NCBI GenBank assembly: GCA_965368405.1
Contig: CBDUMS010000132.1
Span: 1 to 5,951, forward strand
Reading direction: 5' to 3'
DNA: 5,951 bases
From: S012-113 sp965368405
GTDB lineage: Bacteria > Bacteroidota > Bacteroidia > Cytophagales > Cyclobacteriaceae
Translations under genes and position numbers: made by a program
The notes under the pieces: generated by a model
What the model was told of the DNA's origin: nothing
The model's input: only the letters and a program-made list of their open reading frames with translations
The model's database searches: none
Shown here: positions 1-5,869 of the stretch, piece after piece
Numbering within the stretch: the stretch's first letter is position 1
How the letters are laid out: each line of letters begins with the position of its first letter

Positions 1-1327
1 CTGGGGTGGAGTTGTTTTCGAAGAGAGCAAATGAGGTACCGGATTGTGAGGTTACTAGAATATCGAGGTGGCTATTGCCATTTATATCTGCAAGCGCCAC
101 GCCAAAACTACCCGCGTTGGCTGCGATAGAAACCCCATTCGCAAACTTAATGTCATTAGGGGTAGACTCATTAATAACAGTAAAAATGGCATTGCCTAAA
201 ATATCAGTTGCCACTAAATCTATTTTTTCATCTTCATCAATATCACCAGCTGCCAGATTATTCAAGGAACCATTTACCGTGACTGTAACAGGAGTTGCAA
301 ACTGAAGAGACCCAGATGAGCTCGTATTTGGCAGAATAAAAATATCAGCTGAATTGAATTGAGTAACCGCAATGTCCTGTTTCCCGTTATTATCCAAGTC
401 TTCTACGATAATATCATTGCTACTTGCATTGCCAGCGTTAAACGAAACAGGATTGTTCGGTATGTTTAAATTCCCTAACGTGCTATTATTCTCAAATATC
501 GATATCTCACCATCGAATGAATTAGCGACAATAATTTCTGGTTTGCCATCCAAATTCAAATCGCGTATAATCACTTTTTTGGCTGCTTGAGAATTGTTTA
601 ATAAAGATCTAACAACGAGCGGCGCAAAACTTATGCTGCCAACGGTTGAAGTATTTCTTAAAATATAGATCTGTGACTTCGTGTTTCCTTCTCGAGATAA
701 CACAATGTCTTGTTTCCCATCTCCATCTAAATCACCATAAGCTAATCTTAATGTAGGTGAGCCAATTGGGATATTCGTTTCTACGAAGCTGATTGTTTGA
801 TTTGAGCTTGTATTACGATATGATACCACTGTATTTGCAGCGCCATCAATTTTACTTGCCAAAATATCGTTTTTGCCATCATTATCCAGATCTACTATCA
901 CCAGGTCGGATAACTGTTGCACATTGCTAAAAAGAGAGACGTCTAAGTTATTATAATCGGGGTTAGATGGTCCTTGAAAGGTGGGATGGAAAATTGATGA
1001 TGAGGTAGCAGAAAGACCGGTGGTTTTGTTTCTTACGGTAATTGATGAAGTTGCTGCACCTAAAGGCACTCTAACGATTATTAGATTTTCACTTACTGAT
1101 TCTATTGCAGCTCGCACACCCCCAAACCATACTTCCATATTTGCTGCATTCGTGCCAAAACCACTTCCCGAAATCTCAATATTTGTATCATAATACCCTT
1201 CATGCGAAGAAATATTAGCAATTGAGATATCTTGGGCAACTAATGTTCCTGAGACAAGAGAAATAAGAATTCCAAATATTAAAAACCTTAGTTTATTCAT
1301 ATTTATTATATGCCTTTTGTTCTTCAT
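1..1327 (-). CDS. Secreted IPT/TIG plus FG-GAP (VCBS) repeat protein, partial (C-terminus beyond left edge)
   Basis: The reverse strand is open from ATG at 1327 to the left edge, giving at least 442 residues with no stop. A signal peptide covers about residues 1-31, with hydrophobic core FLIFGILISLVSG and likely cleavage before Gln32. An IPT/TIG Ig-like fold covers about 33-115 (key stretches EISGSGFG, VWFGG, VPLGAATSSITV). Six FG-GAP repeats follow, each with a DxDxDG-type calcium loop, starting near D146, D199, D256, D310, D362 and D414. The spacing of 52-57 residues fits blades of an integrin-like beta-propeller. Each blade also carries an NTS/NNST turn. Such proteins in Bacteroidota are usually secreted or surface-bound adhesins or binding proteins; the ligand cannot be told. 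A T9SS sorting domain is expected past the edge but is not seen. The gene starts 9 bases after the PorP/SprF-SPOR stop, so co-transcription is likely. An in-frame ATG at 1300 is an alternative start that also leaves an intact signal peptide. Confidence 0.9.
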   Translation of the reverse strand, partial: MKNKRHIINMNKLRFLIFGILISLVSGTLVAQDISIANISSHEGYYDTNIEISGSGFGTNAANMEVWFGGVRAAIESVSENLIIVRVPLGAATSSITVRNKTTGLSATSSSIFHPTFQGPSNPDYNNLDVSLFSNVQQLSDLVIVDLDNDGKNDILASKIDGAANTVVSYRNTSSNQTISFVETNIPIGSPTLRLAYGDLDGDGKQDIVLSREGNTKSQIYILRNTSTVGSISFAPLVVRSLLNNSQAAKKVIIRDLNLDGKPEIIVANSFDGEISIFENNSTLGNLNIPNNPVSFNAGNASSNDIIVEDLDNNGKQDIAVTQFNSADIFILPNTSSSGSLQFATPVTVTVNGSLNNLAAGDIDEDEKIDLVATDILGNAIFTVINESTPNDIKFANGVSIAANAGSFGVALADINGNSHLDILVTSQSGTSFALFENNSTP

Positions 1328-1333
1328 TCGTAA

Positions 1334-1338
1334 CCTTT
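1334..1338 (-). promoter_or_regulatory. Ribosome binding site AAAGG for the FG-GAP gene
   Basis: AAAGG overlaps the TAA stop of the preceding gene and ends 6 bases before the ATG at 1327, a near-ideal Shine-Dalgarno spacing and a layout suited to translational coupling. A second AAAAGG at 1313-1318 lies 12 bases before the in-frame ATG at 1300. The first has the better spacing, so 1327 was preferred. This is not decisive, because Bacteroidota rely little on Shine-Dalgarno pairing. Confidence 0.45.
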
Positions 1339-2812
1339 ATTCAACTAAGAGATACCAGGCACTGCTAAATGACGGATTTTTACGTATCTCATCACGTTCG
1401 GCCCGAGCTGCTTCCGCTGAATCTGCTGATCGAATAAATACATAGAAAAGCTTTTTATCTGAATTAAATCCAAAATCTGAATTATAACCTTGGGATAATA
1501 ATTTATCATTCATTCTTATAGCATTTCCAGGAACACCGTATGCTCCAACAATTATGTAATGTCCTCTGTCCATTTCAAATGGGTGATTCCCTTTTTTAGT
1601 AATAACAGCAGGCTTAAGATCCTCCTTCTGGGAAGTAGGTGGCTGAACTATTGCTACAGGCGATTCTGTAGTTGCAGTATCGGTATTATTAATTGGTTCT
1701 GGAGGGCTGTTTTCTATGATAAGTCTGATTTTATTACCTCCTTGACTTAGTGAATCGAGAACGGATTCTGGAGTTTTCTCTTCCAGTTCTTCCTCAACTG
1801 CTTCTTCTACGATAACCGGGTCTTCTTCTTCAGGTTCTTCTTTCTTAGGTTTCTTCTCCTTCTTAGGCTTAATTGGTTTATGGCTAGCTAGGAATGTAGT
1901 ATATTTCTTTGCGCGCTCTTTTTTCTTGCCAAAAGCCAGGTTTAATTGTATTTCATGAGAAGTTTTATTGATGTTATTAGCTTTGGTTGTCGGCATTTCA
2001 TAAGCATAAGCAACTGAAAATGAATCTTTGATTTTTATGCCTAATATTCCTATTATACCAAAATCTTGTCGGTAACTACCGCCAATCCACAGCGCATGTT
2101 TTACATGAAAGATCGCGCCGGCTTCAAATTGAGTTCCATAGCCTTCGAAGGACTTATAAGATCCGTAGGGCTGAAAAATGTAATCATCATTTCCAAAATA
2201 TAACATGTAATCCCCAGAGATAATATAATTTCTTATCAGGCCTAGACTTCCTGTTTCGAAAGTTTCGGTAGGGAAAGTACTTGTATTAAAGATGTTCTGA
2301 AGTGAAAATCCAACAGTAAGCCCCGCAATATGATAGGCTACACCTGCATTACCATCGAGTTTGGCCGCTTTTTCGAAACCTAGAATCTTTACTATTGCAG
2401 GATCATTAAGATTAATGCTTGGGTCTGATAAATCAACATTTTGGTATTTAGCACCTCCTGATAACCCAAAGGTAAAATACTGATTAAATCCAAGTTGTAC
2501 TTTGTACCCTAATGACAGTAGCCCACCACTTGTTTGAAAAATTCCGTAATTATCCTGGGTAATATTTAATCCTAGGTTTAACCCCGCAATCACGGGTGTA
2601 TGAAAGGTAAAGTTGGAAGTAATGGGAGCATCTTCGATACCAAGCCATTGTCTGCGATGTGTCAGAGAAATTGTCGGTCGACCTTCTATTCCGGCAAAAG
2701 CAGGGTTGTAGATATATGGATTGCTATAATAATGAGTATAGGTAGGGAGCTCTTGACTCAGGCCCTCAACCGTATACACGGTAAAAAATAATAATGCAAA
2801 CCAATATCTCAT
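1337..2812 (-). CDS. PorP/SprF family outer-membrane protein with C-terminal SPOR domain
   Basis: A 491-residue protein. Signal peptide is about residues 1-19, cleaved before Gln20. The PorP/SprF barrel spans about 20-295, recognisable by the N-terminal pattern QELPTYTHYYSNPYIYNPAF, then THRRQWLG and APITSNFTFHTP, and by alternating glycine/aromatic beta-strands. A charge-polarised linker covers about 296-413: a Lys/Pro-rich block (KPIKPKKEKKPKKE) followed by a Glu-rich block. A SPOR-like domain closes the protein (about 415-491: GHYIIVGAYG, KLFYVFIRS, final AWYLLVE). PorP and SprF are outer-membrane partners of T9SS, and SprF is needed for surface delivery of the adhesin SprB. SPOR domains bind denuded peptidoglycan. 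The inferred role is a barrel anchored to the cell wall that helps export or display the downstream FG-GAP protein. The frame stays open upstream to an ATG at 2902, but that start would overlap the divergent gene, precede the promoter and bury the signal peptide, so 2812 was chosen. Family assignment is firm; partner assignment is inference. Confidence 0.9.
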   Translation of the reverse strand: MRYWFALLFFTVYTVEGLSQELPTYTHYYSNPYIYNPAFAGIEGRPTISLTHRRQWLGIEDAPITSNFTFHTPVIAGLNLGLNITQDNYGIFQTSGGLLSLGYKVQLGFNQYFTFGLSGGAKYQNVDLSDPSINLNDPAIVKILGFEKAAKLDGNAGVAYHIAGLTVGFSLQNIFNTSTFPTETFETGSLGLIRNYIISGDYMLYFGNDDYIFQPYGSYKSFEGYGTQFEAGAIFHVKHALWIGGSYRQDFGIIGILGIKIKDSFSVAYAYEMPTTKANNINKTSHEIQLNLAFGKKKERAKKYTTFLASHKPIKPKKEKKPKKEEPEEEDPVIVEEAVEEELEEKTPESVLDSLSQGGNKIRLIIENSPPEPINNTDTATTESPVAIVQPPTSQKEDLKPAVITKKGNHPFEMDRGHYIIVGAYGVPGNAIRMNDKLLSQGYNSDFGFNSDKKLFYVFIRSADSAEAARAERDEIRKNPSFSSAWYLLVE

Positions 2813-2845
2813 GAATTTAATAAATCTATCTCTGCCCACTATATT

Positions 2846-2853
2846 CAAAAATA
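2846..2853 (-). promoter_or_regulatory. Bacteroidota-type -7 promoter element for the PorP/SprF operon
   Basis: The minus strand reads TATTTTTG, a perfect match to TAnnTTTG, the -7 consensus used by the Bacteroidota primary sigma factor. It sits 33 bases upstream of the ATG at 2812, implying a 5' leader of roughly 25 bases. No clear -33 TTG/TTTG is visible at the expected distance, so the promoter is incomplete by consensus. It is the only exact match in this 78-base divergent spacer. No convincing counterpart was found for the plus-strand gene; the best is TATCTCTG at 2827-2834, one mismatch. Confidence 0.5.
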
Positions 2854-2890
2854 TTGCGTTATTTGAAGATATTCTGGTTAATTTAAAATA

Positions 2891-3685
2891 ATGATACGAC
2901 AAATTCTCATTATTCCTGTTATTTTACTCTCGGTTACATTGGTTTATTCGCAACCTAAAGGTGTTAAGTATAACATAGGTCCGAAGGCTGCCTTCAATGT
3001 ATACAAAAGCCGATTTAATTTCAGTGAAGATGAGCAAATCTACGATCAGAAAACTAAAATGGGGTTTCAACTAGGAGGGGCCTTTGATATGCAACTTAAG
3101 GAGATGATACATTTTTACTCCGAATTGTACTATTCTCGTAAAGGTAAAAGGACAATTGTAACGGAATCTAGCATAACCAATGATGCTGTTTATCATTTTC
3201 TTGAACTTCCAATTCTGGTGAGATTTAATTTTAATGCAGGTAAAGTGTCCTCCGGGCCTCTACACTGGCATTTTGATGTAGGGCCTTCTATTAGTTATTG
3301 GCTAGGTGGTAAAGGAAACATTTCAAGCGATGGTCCGTTATATCCTTACAAAATTATTTTTGGTTCACCCCCTGAGAGTGGCGGAGGTTTTGAAGAAATG
3401 TACATTAGCCAAGCAAATAGGTGGCAATGGGGACTGATGGCTGGCGTTGGAATGGATTACCCGGTTACTAGTGGGCAGCTTGTATATATTGATTTTAGAG
3501 TGAGTTTTGGTGGGTCTAACCTGGCAGAATTTGACGGTGAGGCAAGCTTTCCAGTACTCGGTTTCTCTGATTCACTTGATGTACGATTTTTGGAGTTTTC
3601 GCTTGGCGCAGCCTATGTCTTTAAGGTAGATTGGGCGCTTACCAAGAAAGGGAAGAGTACTATAAAGAAAAGAAAAAGGTCCTAG
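2891..3685 (+). CDS. PorT-like outer-membrane beta-barrel protein (OMP_b-brl_2 type)
   Basis: A 264-residue protein whose function is not known beyond fold and location. Signal peptide is residues 1-20 (IRQILIIPVILLSVTLVYS), cleaved before Gln21. The rest reads as an eight-to-ten-strand barrel: YNIGPKAAFNVY at the first strand, MGFQLGGAFDMQL, FYSELYYSRKG, the family-typical HFLELPILVRFNF (about 102-114), FDVGPSISYWLGG, WGLMAGVGMDY, YIDFRVSFGG, and a last strand near FSLGAAYVFKV (236-246). This pattern matches the 'porin family / PorT' barrels common in Bacteroidota, many of unknown role. After the last strand comes an 18-residue tail rich in Lys and Arg, ending KKRKRS; a barrel would normally stop near its final aromatic residue. 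The tail probably lies in the periplasm. The gene stands alone on its strand, divergent from the PorP/SprF operon and convergent with the lipoprotein gene. The start lies behind an AT-only leader (TTAATTTAAAATA), typical of the phylum. Confidence 0.85.
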   Translation: MIRQILIIPVILLSVTLVYSQPKGVKYNIGPKAAFNVYKSRFNFSEDEQIYDQKTKMGFQLGGAFDMQLKEMIHFYSELYYSRKGKRTIVTESSITNDAVYHFLELPILVRFNFNAGKVSSGPLHWHFDVGPSISYWLGGKGNISSDGPLYPYKIIFGSPPESGGGFEEMYISQANRWQWGLMAGVGMDYPVTSGQLVYIDFRVSFGGSNLAEFDGEASFPVLGFSDSLDVRFLEFSLGAAYVFKVDWALTKKGKSTIKKRKRS

Positions 3686-3706
3686 CTACGTTTAACTAAG
3701 ACCTTT
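3665..3706 (-). terminator. Rho-independent terminator for the DUF4382 lipoprotein gene
   Basis: Inverted repeat AAAGGTC (3675-3681) / GACCTTT (3700-3706), extended by TAG/CTA after one C-A mismatch, with a 10-base loop. Read on the minus strand the stem is followed by TTTTTCTTTTC, a good U-tract, 19 bases past the lipoprotein stop. On the plus strand only three T follow the stem, so it should act weakly in that direction. The left arm and U-tract lie inside the last codons of the plus-strand barrel gene. Confidence 0.6.
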
Positions 3707-3707
3707 G

Positions 3708-3731
3708 AAATAATTTAACCTTAAATTATTT
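3708..3731. terminator. AT-only palindromic hairpin between convergent genes
   Basis: Perfect inverted repeat AAATAATTTAA / TTAAATTATTT separated by CC, overlapping the last codons and stop of the lipoprotein gene on the minus strand. It contains no GC pairs in the stem. Placed 22 bases after the plus-strand stop, it may add to termination of the barrel transcript or protect 3' ends, but no strong T-run follows, so its role is uncertain. Confidence 0.35.
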
Positions 3732-4505
3732 AGATAGCGTAATATCGCCCAAATCGGTAATTTCTCCAAGCTTTACTATTACATTTTCAAATACTTGTCC
3801 TTGATAATCAGATAGTTCACCTGGGTCGAAACTTATCGTATATTCAGAGTCTGAAAGTCCTCCTAAAAAGAAATCAGCATTATCTTCAACTGCATAACTT
3901 GTGCTTATAGTGTCTTCGCCTAAGATGGCATAAACTGCTACCCCAAGCTCAGCCGGTAAAACTTTACCTTTTATCGCACCATCTTGTGCTTCTGTGATAG
4001 TTTTTACTACTGGTTTTAAAATATACTTGTTAGAGCCGGTCTTATGAATCGACTTAGCAGCATCAAAATCGAGTAACACAGAATATGTTATGCCTTCTTC
4101 GAGATCTGCATTTATTTGAAGCTTTAATCCAGATTCTGAGCCACTTGGAATTTTAAGCGGATATTCATCTCCGCCAACCACTACAGAATTATTATCACCC
4201 AGGATTAGACGAAGTTGTGAAACTCTACCTGCCGGATAGGTGTCGTCAGCGATAACAGTTTCAACTCCATTAGTTAAAGTTAATAGATCGTATACACCCT
4301 GATTTGCGCTAAGCGATACCCAACCATCTTCTGTATCACCAGCATTGGTATGTATTTGAACTTCGAGCAAATCTATATTTACCTTCTCATAATCTCCAGG
4401 TGAATCCGTTAGCCTAACAACCAGTGATGCGGTGTTACTTTTATCATTGCATGAATAAAGGCTGAAAAGTAATCCAGCGACTAGTGTTAATTTAAGTAAT
4501 TTCAT
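3726..4505 (-). CDS. DUF4382 domain lipoprotein with transthyretin/carboxypeptidase-regulatory-like C-terminal domain
   Basis: A 259-residue lipoprotein. The signal sequence ends in lipobox L-Y-S-C with the lipidated Cys at 19. A DUF4382 domain spans about 26-170; typical stretches are SLVVRLTDSPGDYEKVNIDL, GWVSL, YDLLTLTNG, YPAGRVSQLRLILG and YPLKIPSGSESGLKL. A second beta-sandwich spans about 175-259 (GAIKGKVLP at its start, FFLGGLSDSEYTISF, then LGDITLSK at the end), resembling the carboxypeptidase-regulatory/transthyretin-like modules often seen after DUF4382. The molecular function of DUF4382 is unknown; the protein is expected on the periplasmic or outer face of the envelope. A lone Asp at Cys+2 is not a clear surface-export signal. 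The gene follows the aminotransferase on the same strand after 116 bases, so it probably has its own promoter. The lipobox makes the start at 4505 firm. Confidence 0.88.
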   Translation of the reverse strand: MKLLKLTLVAGLLFSLYSCNDKSNTASLVVRLTDSPGDYEKVNIDLLEVQIHTNAGDTEDGWVSLSANQGVYDLLTLTNGVETVIADDTYPAGRVSQLRLILGDNNSVVVGGDEYPLKIPSGSESGLKLQINADLEEGITYSVLLDFDAAKSIHKTGSNKYILKPVVKTITEAQDGAIKGKVLPAELGVAVYAILGEDTISTSYAVEDNADFFLGGLSDSEYTISFDPGELSDYQGQVFENVIVKLGEITDLGDITLSK

Positions 4506-4536
4506 GTTTTATAAATGTATATGGTTTTAATGGCTC

Positions 4537-4549
4537 CTAAGCTATATTG
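4537..4549 (-). promoter_or_regulatory. Shared promoter-like element CAATATAGCTTAG upstream of the lipoprotein gene
   Basis: The minus strand reads CAATATAGCTTAG, ending 31 bases before the ATG at 4505. It differs by one base from CAATAAAGCTTAG at 5827-5839, which lies 23 bases before the aminotransferase ATG. TAGCTTAG within it matches the -7 consensus TAnnTTTG at all but one fixed position. A TTG lies 15 bases upstream of that box, shorter than the usual -33 spacing. It may be a promoter core or a common operator. Confidence 0.3.
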
Positions 4550-4621
4550 GTAACCAGTTCAAGCGATTACTTAACATTAGACAACAAGAATCCCGAAAGG
4601 TTTAATTAGTCTTATAAAACA

Positions 4622-5803
4622 TTAAATTTTCTTTAAGACACCGAGCAAGATATTACAAGCTTTACGAATCTCCACAGGATCTATGTTTAATGGGGGTGAA
4701 ATTCGAAAAGCATTTCGGGTGGATAAGAACCAATAAATAATCACACCATCTGCTAAGGCAAGTTCAATCGCTTTGTTTACCTTCTCTTCATTTTCTAGCT
4801 CTATGGCAATCATTAAACCCTTTCTTCTAATAGCCTTAATCTGTGGATGCTGTAATAATTCTTCAATTAATTGGCCATTAGATTCTACTTCTTGAAGGAA
4901 GGTGGGTTCCTTTACGGTATTAACTACGGCATTTGCTGCAGCACAACAGATAGGGTTCCCACCAAAAGTGGTTATATGGCCTAACATAGGATCTTCTGTT
5001 AAATGTTGCATGTTAGCGTGCGAAGAGATAAAAGCGCCAATAGGAAGCCCTCCTCCAAGGCCTTTAGCAAGCACTAAGATGTCTGGAACAATATGAAAAT
5101 GTTCAAATGCAAACATTTTACCTGTTCTGCCAATTCCTGTTTGAACCTCATCGAAGATAAGGAGAGCACCAACTTCATTGCAACGTTTTCGAAGTGCACG
5201 CATAAACGCTTTATCTGGTATTATCACTCCAGCGTCTCCCTGGATAGGCTCAACAATAACGGCAGCGTTTTTCACGGTGATTTTTTCGAGTTCGACAGTA
5301 TCATTGAAATCGATGAACTTTGTGCCAGGAATTAGTGGTCGATAGGCTTGCTTTTTTATTTCATTGCCCGAAACACTCATTGCACCCATCGTGTTACCAT
5401 GATAACTCTTCTTAAAGGAAACTATTTCATAACGTCCGGTAATTCTTTTGGCAAGTTTTACAGCACCTTCATTTGCCTCGGCACCTGAATTAACGAAGTA
5501 GGAGCACCCCAGATTTTCAGGCAATAACTGGGCTAGAGAGAAGGCTAAATCGGTGATAGGTTTTTGAATATATTCGCCATAGACCATGACGTGTGCATGC
5601 TTATCAAGCTGTGCTTTAATAGCCTCTTTGACTGCTTCATTTTGATGGCCAAGACTTGCAACCGCAATGCCGGCTATTAAGTCGATATATTCCTTGCCGT
5701 TGGTGTCTGTAATAATAGAACCTTCCGCTTTTTCTATTGCAAGACCTACCGGGTGCTTCGAAGTAGGGGCGATGTGCTTAAGGAAGATATCGTGATCAAT
5801 CAT
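4622..5803 (-). CDS. Class III PLP-dependent aminotransferase (acetylornithine/ornithine aminotransferase superfamily)
   Basis: A 393-residue cytosolic enzyme, full length for the family (about 390-430), with all core fold-type I features: NSGAEANE (105-112, phosphate loop), SYHGNTMGAMSVSG (133-146), VEPIQGDAG (184-192), FDEVQTGIGRTG (217-228, with Asp218 contacting the PLP ring nitrogen), LAKGLGGGLPIGA (245-257, with Lys247 as Schiff-base lysine), TTFGGNP (278-284, cofactor phosphate) and FRISPPLNI (366-374, carboxylate-binding Arg367). It moves an amino group from an amino acid, probably with 2-oxoglutarate/glutamate as partner. The exact substrate is unclear: Arg in the F[HW]GRT motif of ArgD/RocD is Asn137 here, the 'switch' Glu after EPIQG is Asp190, and no arginine or lysine genes adjoin. 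Annotation pipelines often label such Bacteroidota proteins 'aspartate aminotransferase family', which is not functional evidence. It starts 53 bases after the stop of the gene entering from the right and may be co-transcribed with it. Confidence 0.93.
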   Translation of the reverse strand: MIDHDIFLKHIAPTSKHPVGLAIEKAEGSIITDTNGKEYIDLIAGIAVASLGHQNEAVKEAIKAQLDKHAHVMVYGEYIQKPITDLAFSLAQLLPENLGCSYFVNSGAEANEGAVKLAKRITGRYEIVSFKKSYHGNTMGAMSVSGNEIKKQAYRPLIPGTKFIDFNDTVELEKITVKNAAVIVEPIQGDAGVIIPDKAFMRALRKRCNEVGALLIFDEVQTGIGRTGKMFAFEHFHIVPDILVLAKGLGGGLPIGAFISSHANMQHLTEDPMLGHITTFGGNPICCAAANAVVNTVKEPTFLQEVESNGQLIEELLQHPQIKAIRRKGLMIAIELENEEKVNKAIELALADGVIIYWFLSTRNAFRISPPLNIDPVEIRKACNILLGVLKKI

Positions 5804-5826
5804 GCCGTAAAAATAATACTAAATTA

Positions 5827-5839
5827 CTAAGCTTTATTG
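5827..5839 (-). promoter_or_regulatory. Shared promoter-like element CAATAAAGCTTAG upstream of the aminotransferase
   Basis: The minus strand reads CAATAAAGCTTAG, 12 of 13 bases identical to the element before the lipoprotein gene (4537-4549), 23 bases before the ATG at 5803. It is followed by TAATTTAG, itself one mismatch from TAnnTTTG. The recurrence upstream of two neighbouring genes is the main evidence; no -33 box was seen. Confidence 0.25.
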
Positions 5840-5847
5840 TGAATTGT

Positions 5848-5869
5848 ATTTTTAGACTACTCTAAAAAT
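5848..5869 (-). terminator. Hairpin at the 3' end of the upstream gene (weak terminator or attenuator)
   Basis: Perfect 9-base inverted repeat ATTTTTAGA / TCTAAAAAT around a 4-base loop; the loop contains the TAG stop of the gene entering from the right. No T-run follows on the minus strand, and only three of nine stem positions lie outside the A/T tract. It could slow or partly end transcription before the aminotransferase, or stabilise the 3' end. Confidence 0.35.

Noticed and set aside
6..1193. Plus-strand open frames at 6-305, 372-590 and 981-1193
   Set aside because: All lie antisense to the FG-GAP gene, whose minus-strand frame is open throughout and has clear domain repeats.
1..1327. 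FG-GAP repeat coding region considered as a DNA-level tandem repeat or CRISPR-like array
   Set aside because: The periodicity exists only in the protein; the DNA copies differ too much and there are no identical repeats or spacers.
1559..2791. Plus-strand open frames of 63 codons at 1559-1750 and 2600-2791
   Set aside because: Short frames antisense to the SPOR/linker and barrel coding regions, with no recognisable motif.
2813..2902. Thirty-codon N-terminal extension of the PorP/SprF protein from ATG at 2902
   Set aside because: It overlaps the divergent gene's start, precedes the best promoter, and would bury a clean signal peptide that begins at Met 2812.
4511..4518. TACATTTA on the minus strand as a promoter box for the lipoprotein gene
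   Set aside because: It lies only six bases before the start codon, leaving no room for a leader, and it lacks the final G of the consensus.
4605..4642. GTCTTA / TAAGAC inverted repeat near the end of the aminotransferase gene, considered as its terminator
   Set aside because: The stem is only six bases with a loop of about 19 and no T-run in the needed direction.
4902..5335. Plus-strand open frames antisense to the aminotransferase
   Set aside because: The minus strand encodes a full set of class III aminotransferase motifs over the same bases; the plus-strand translations resemble no family.
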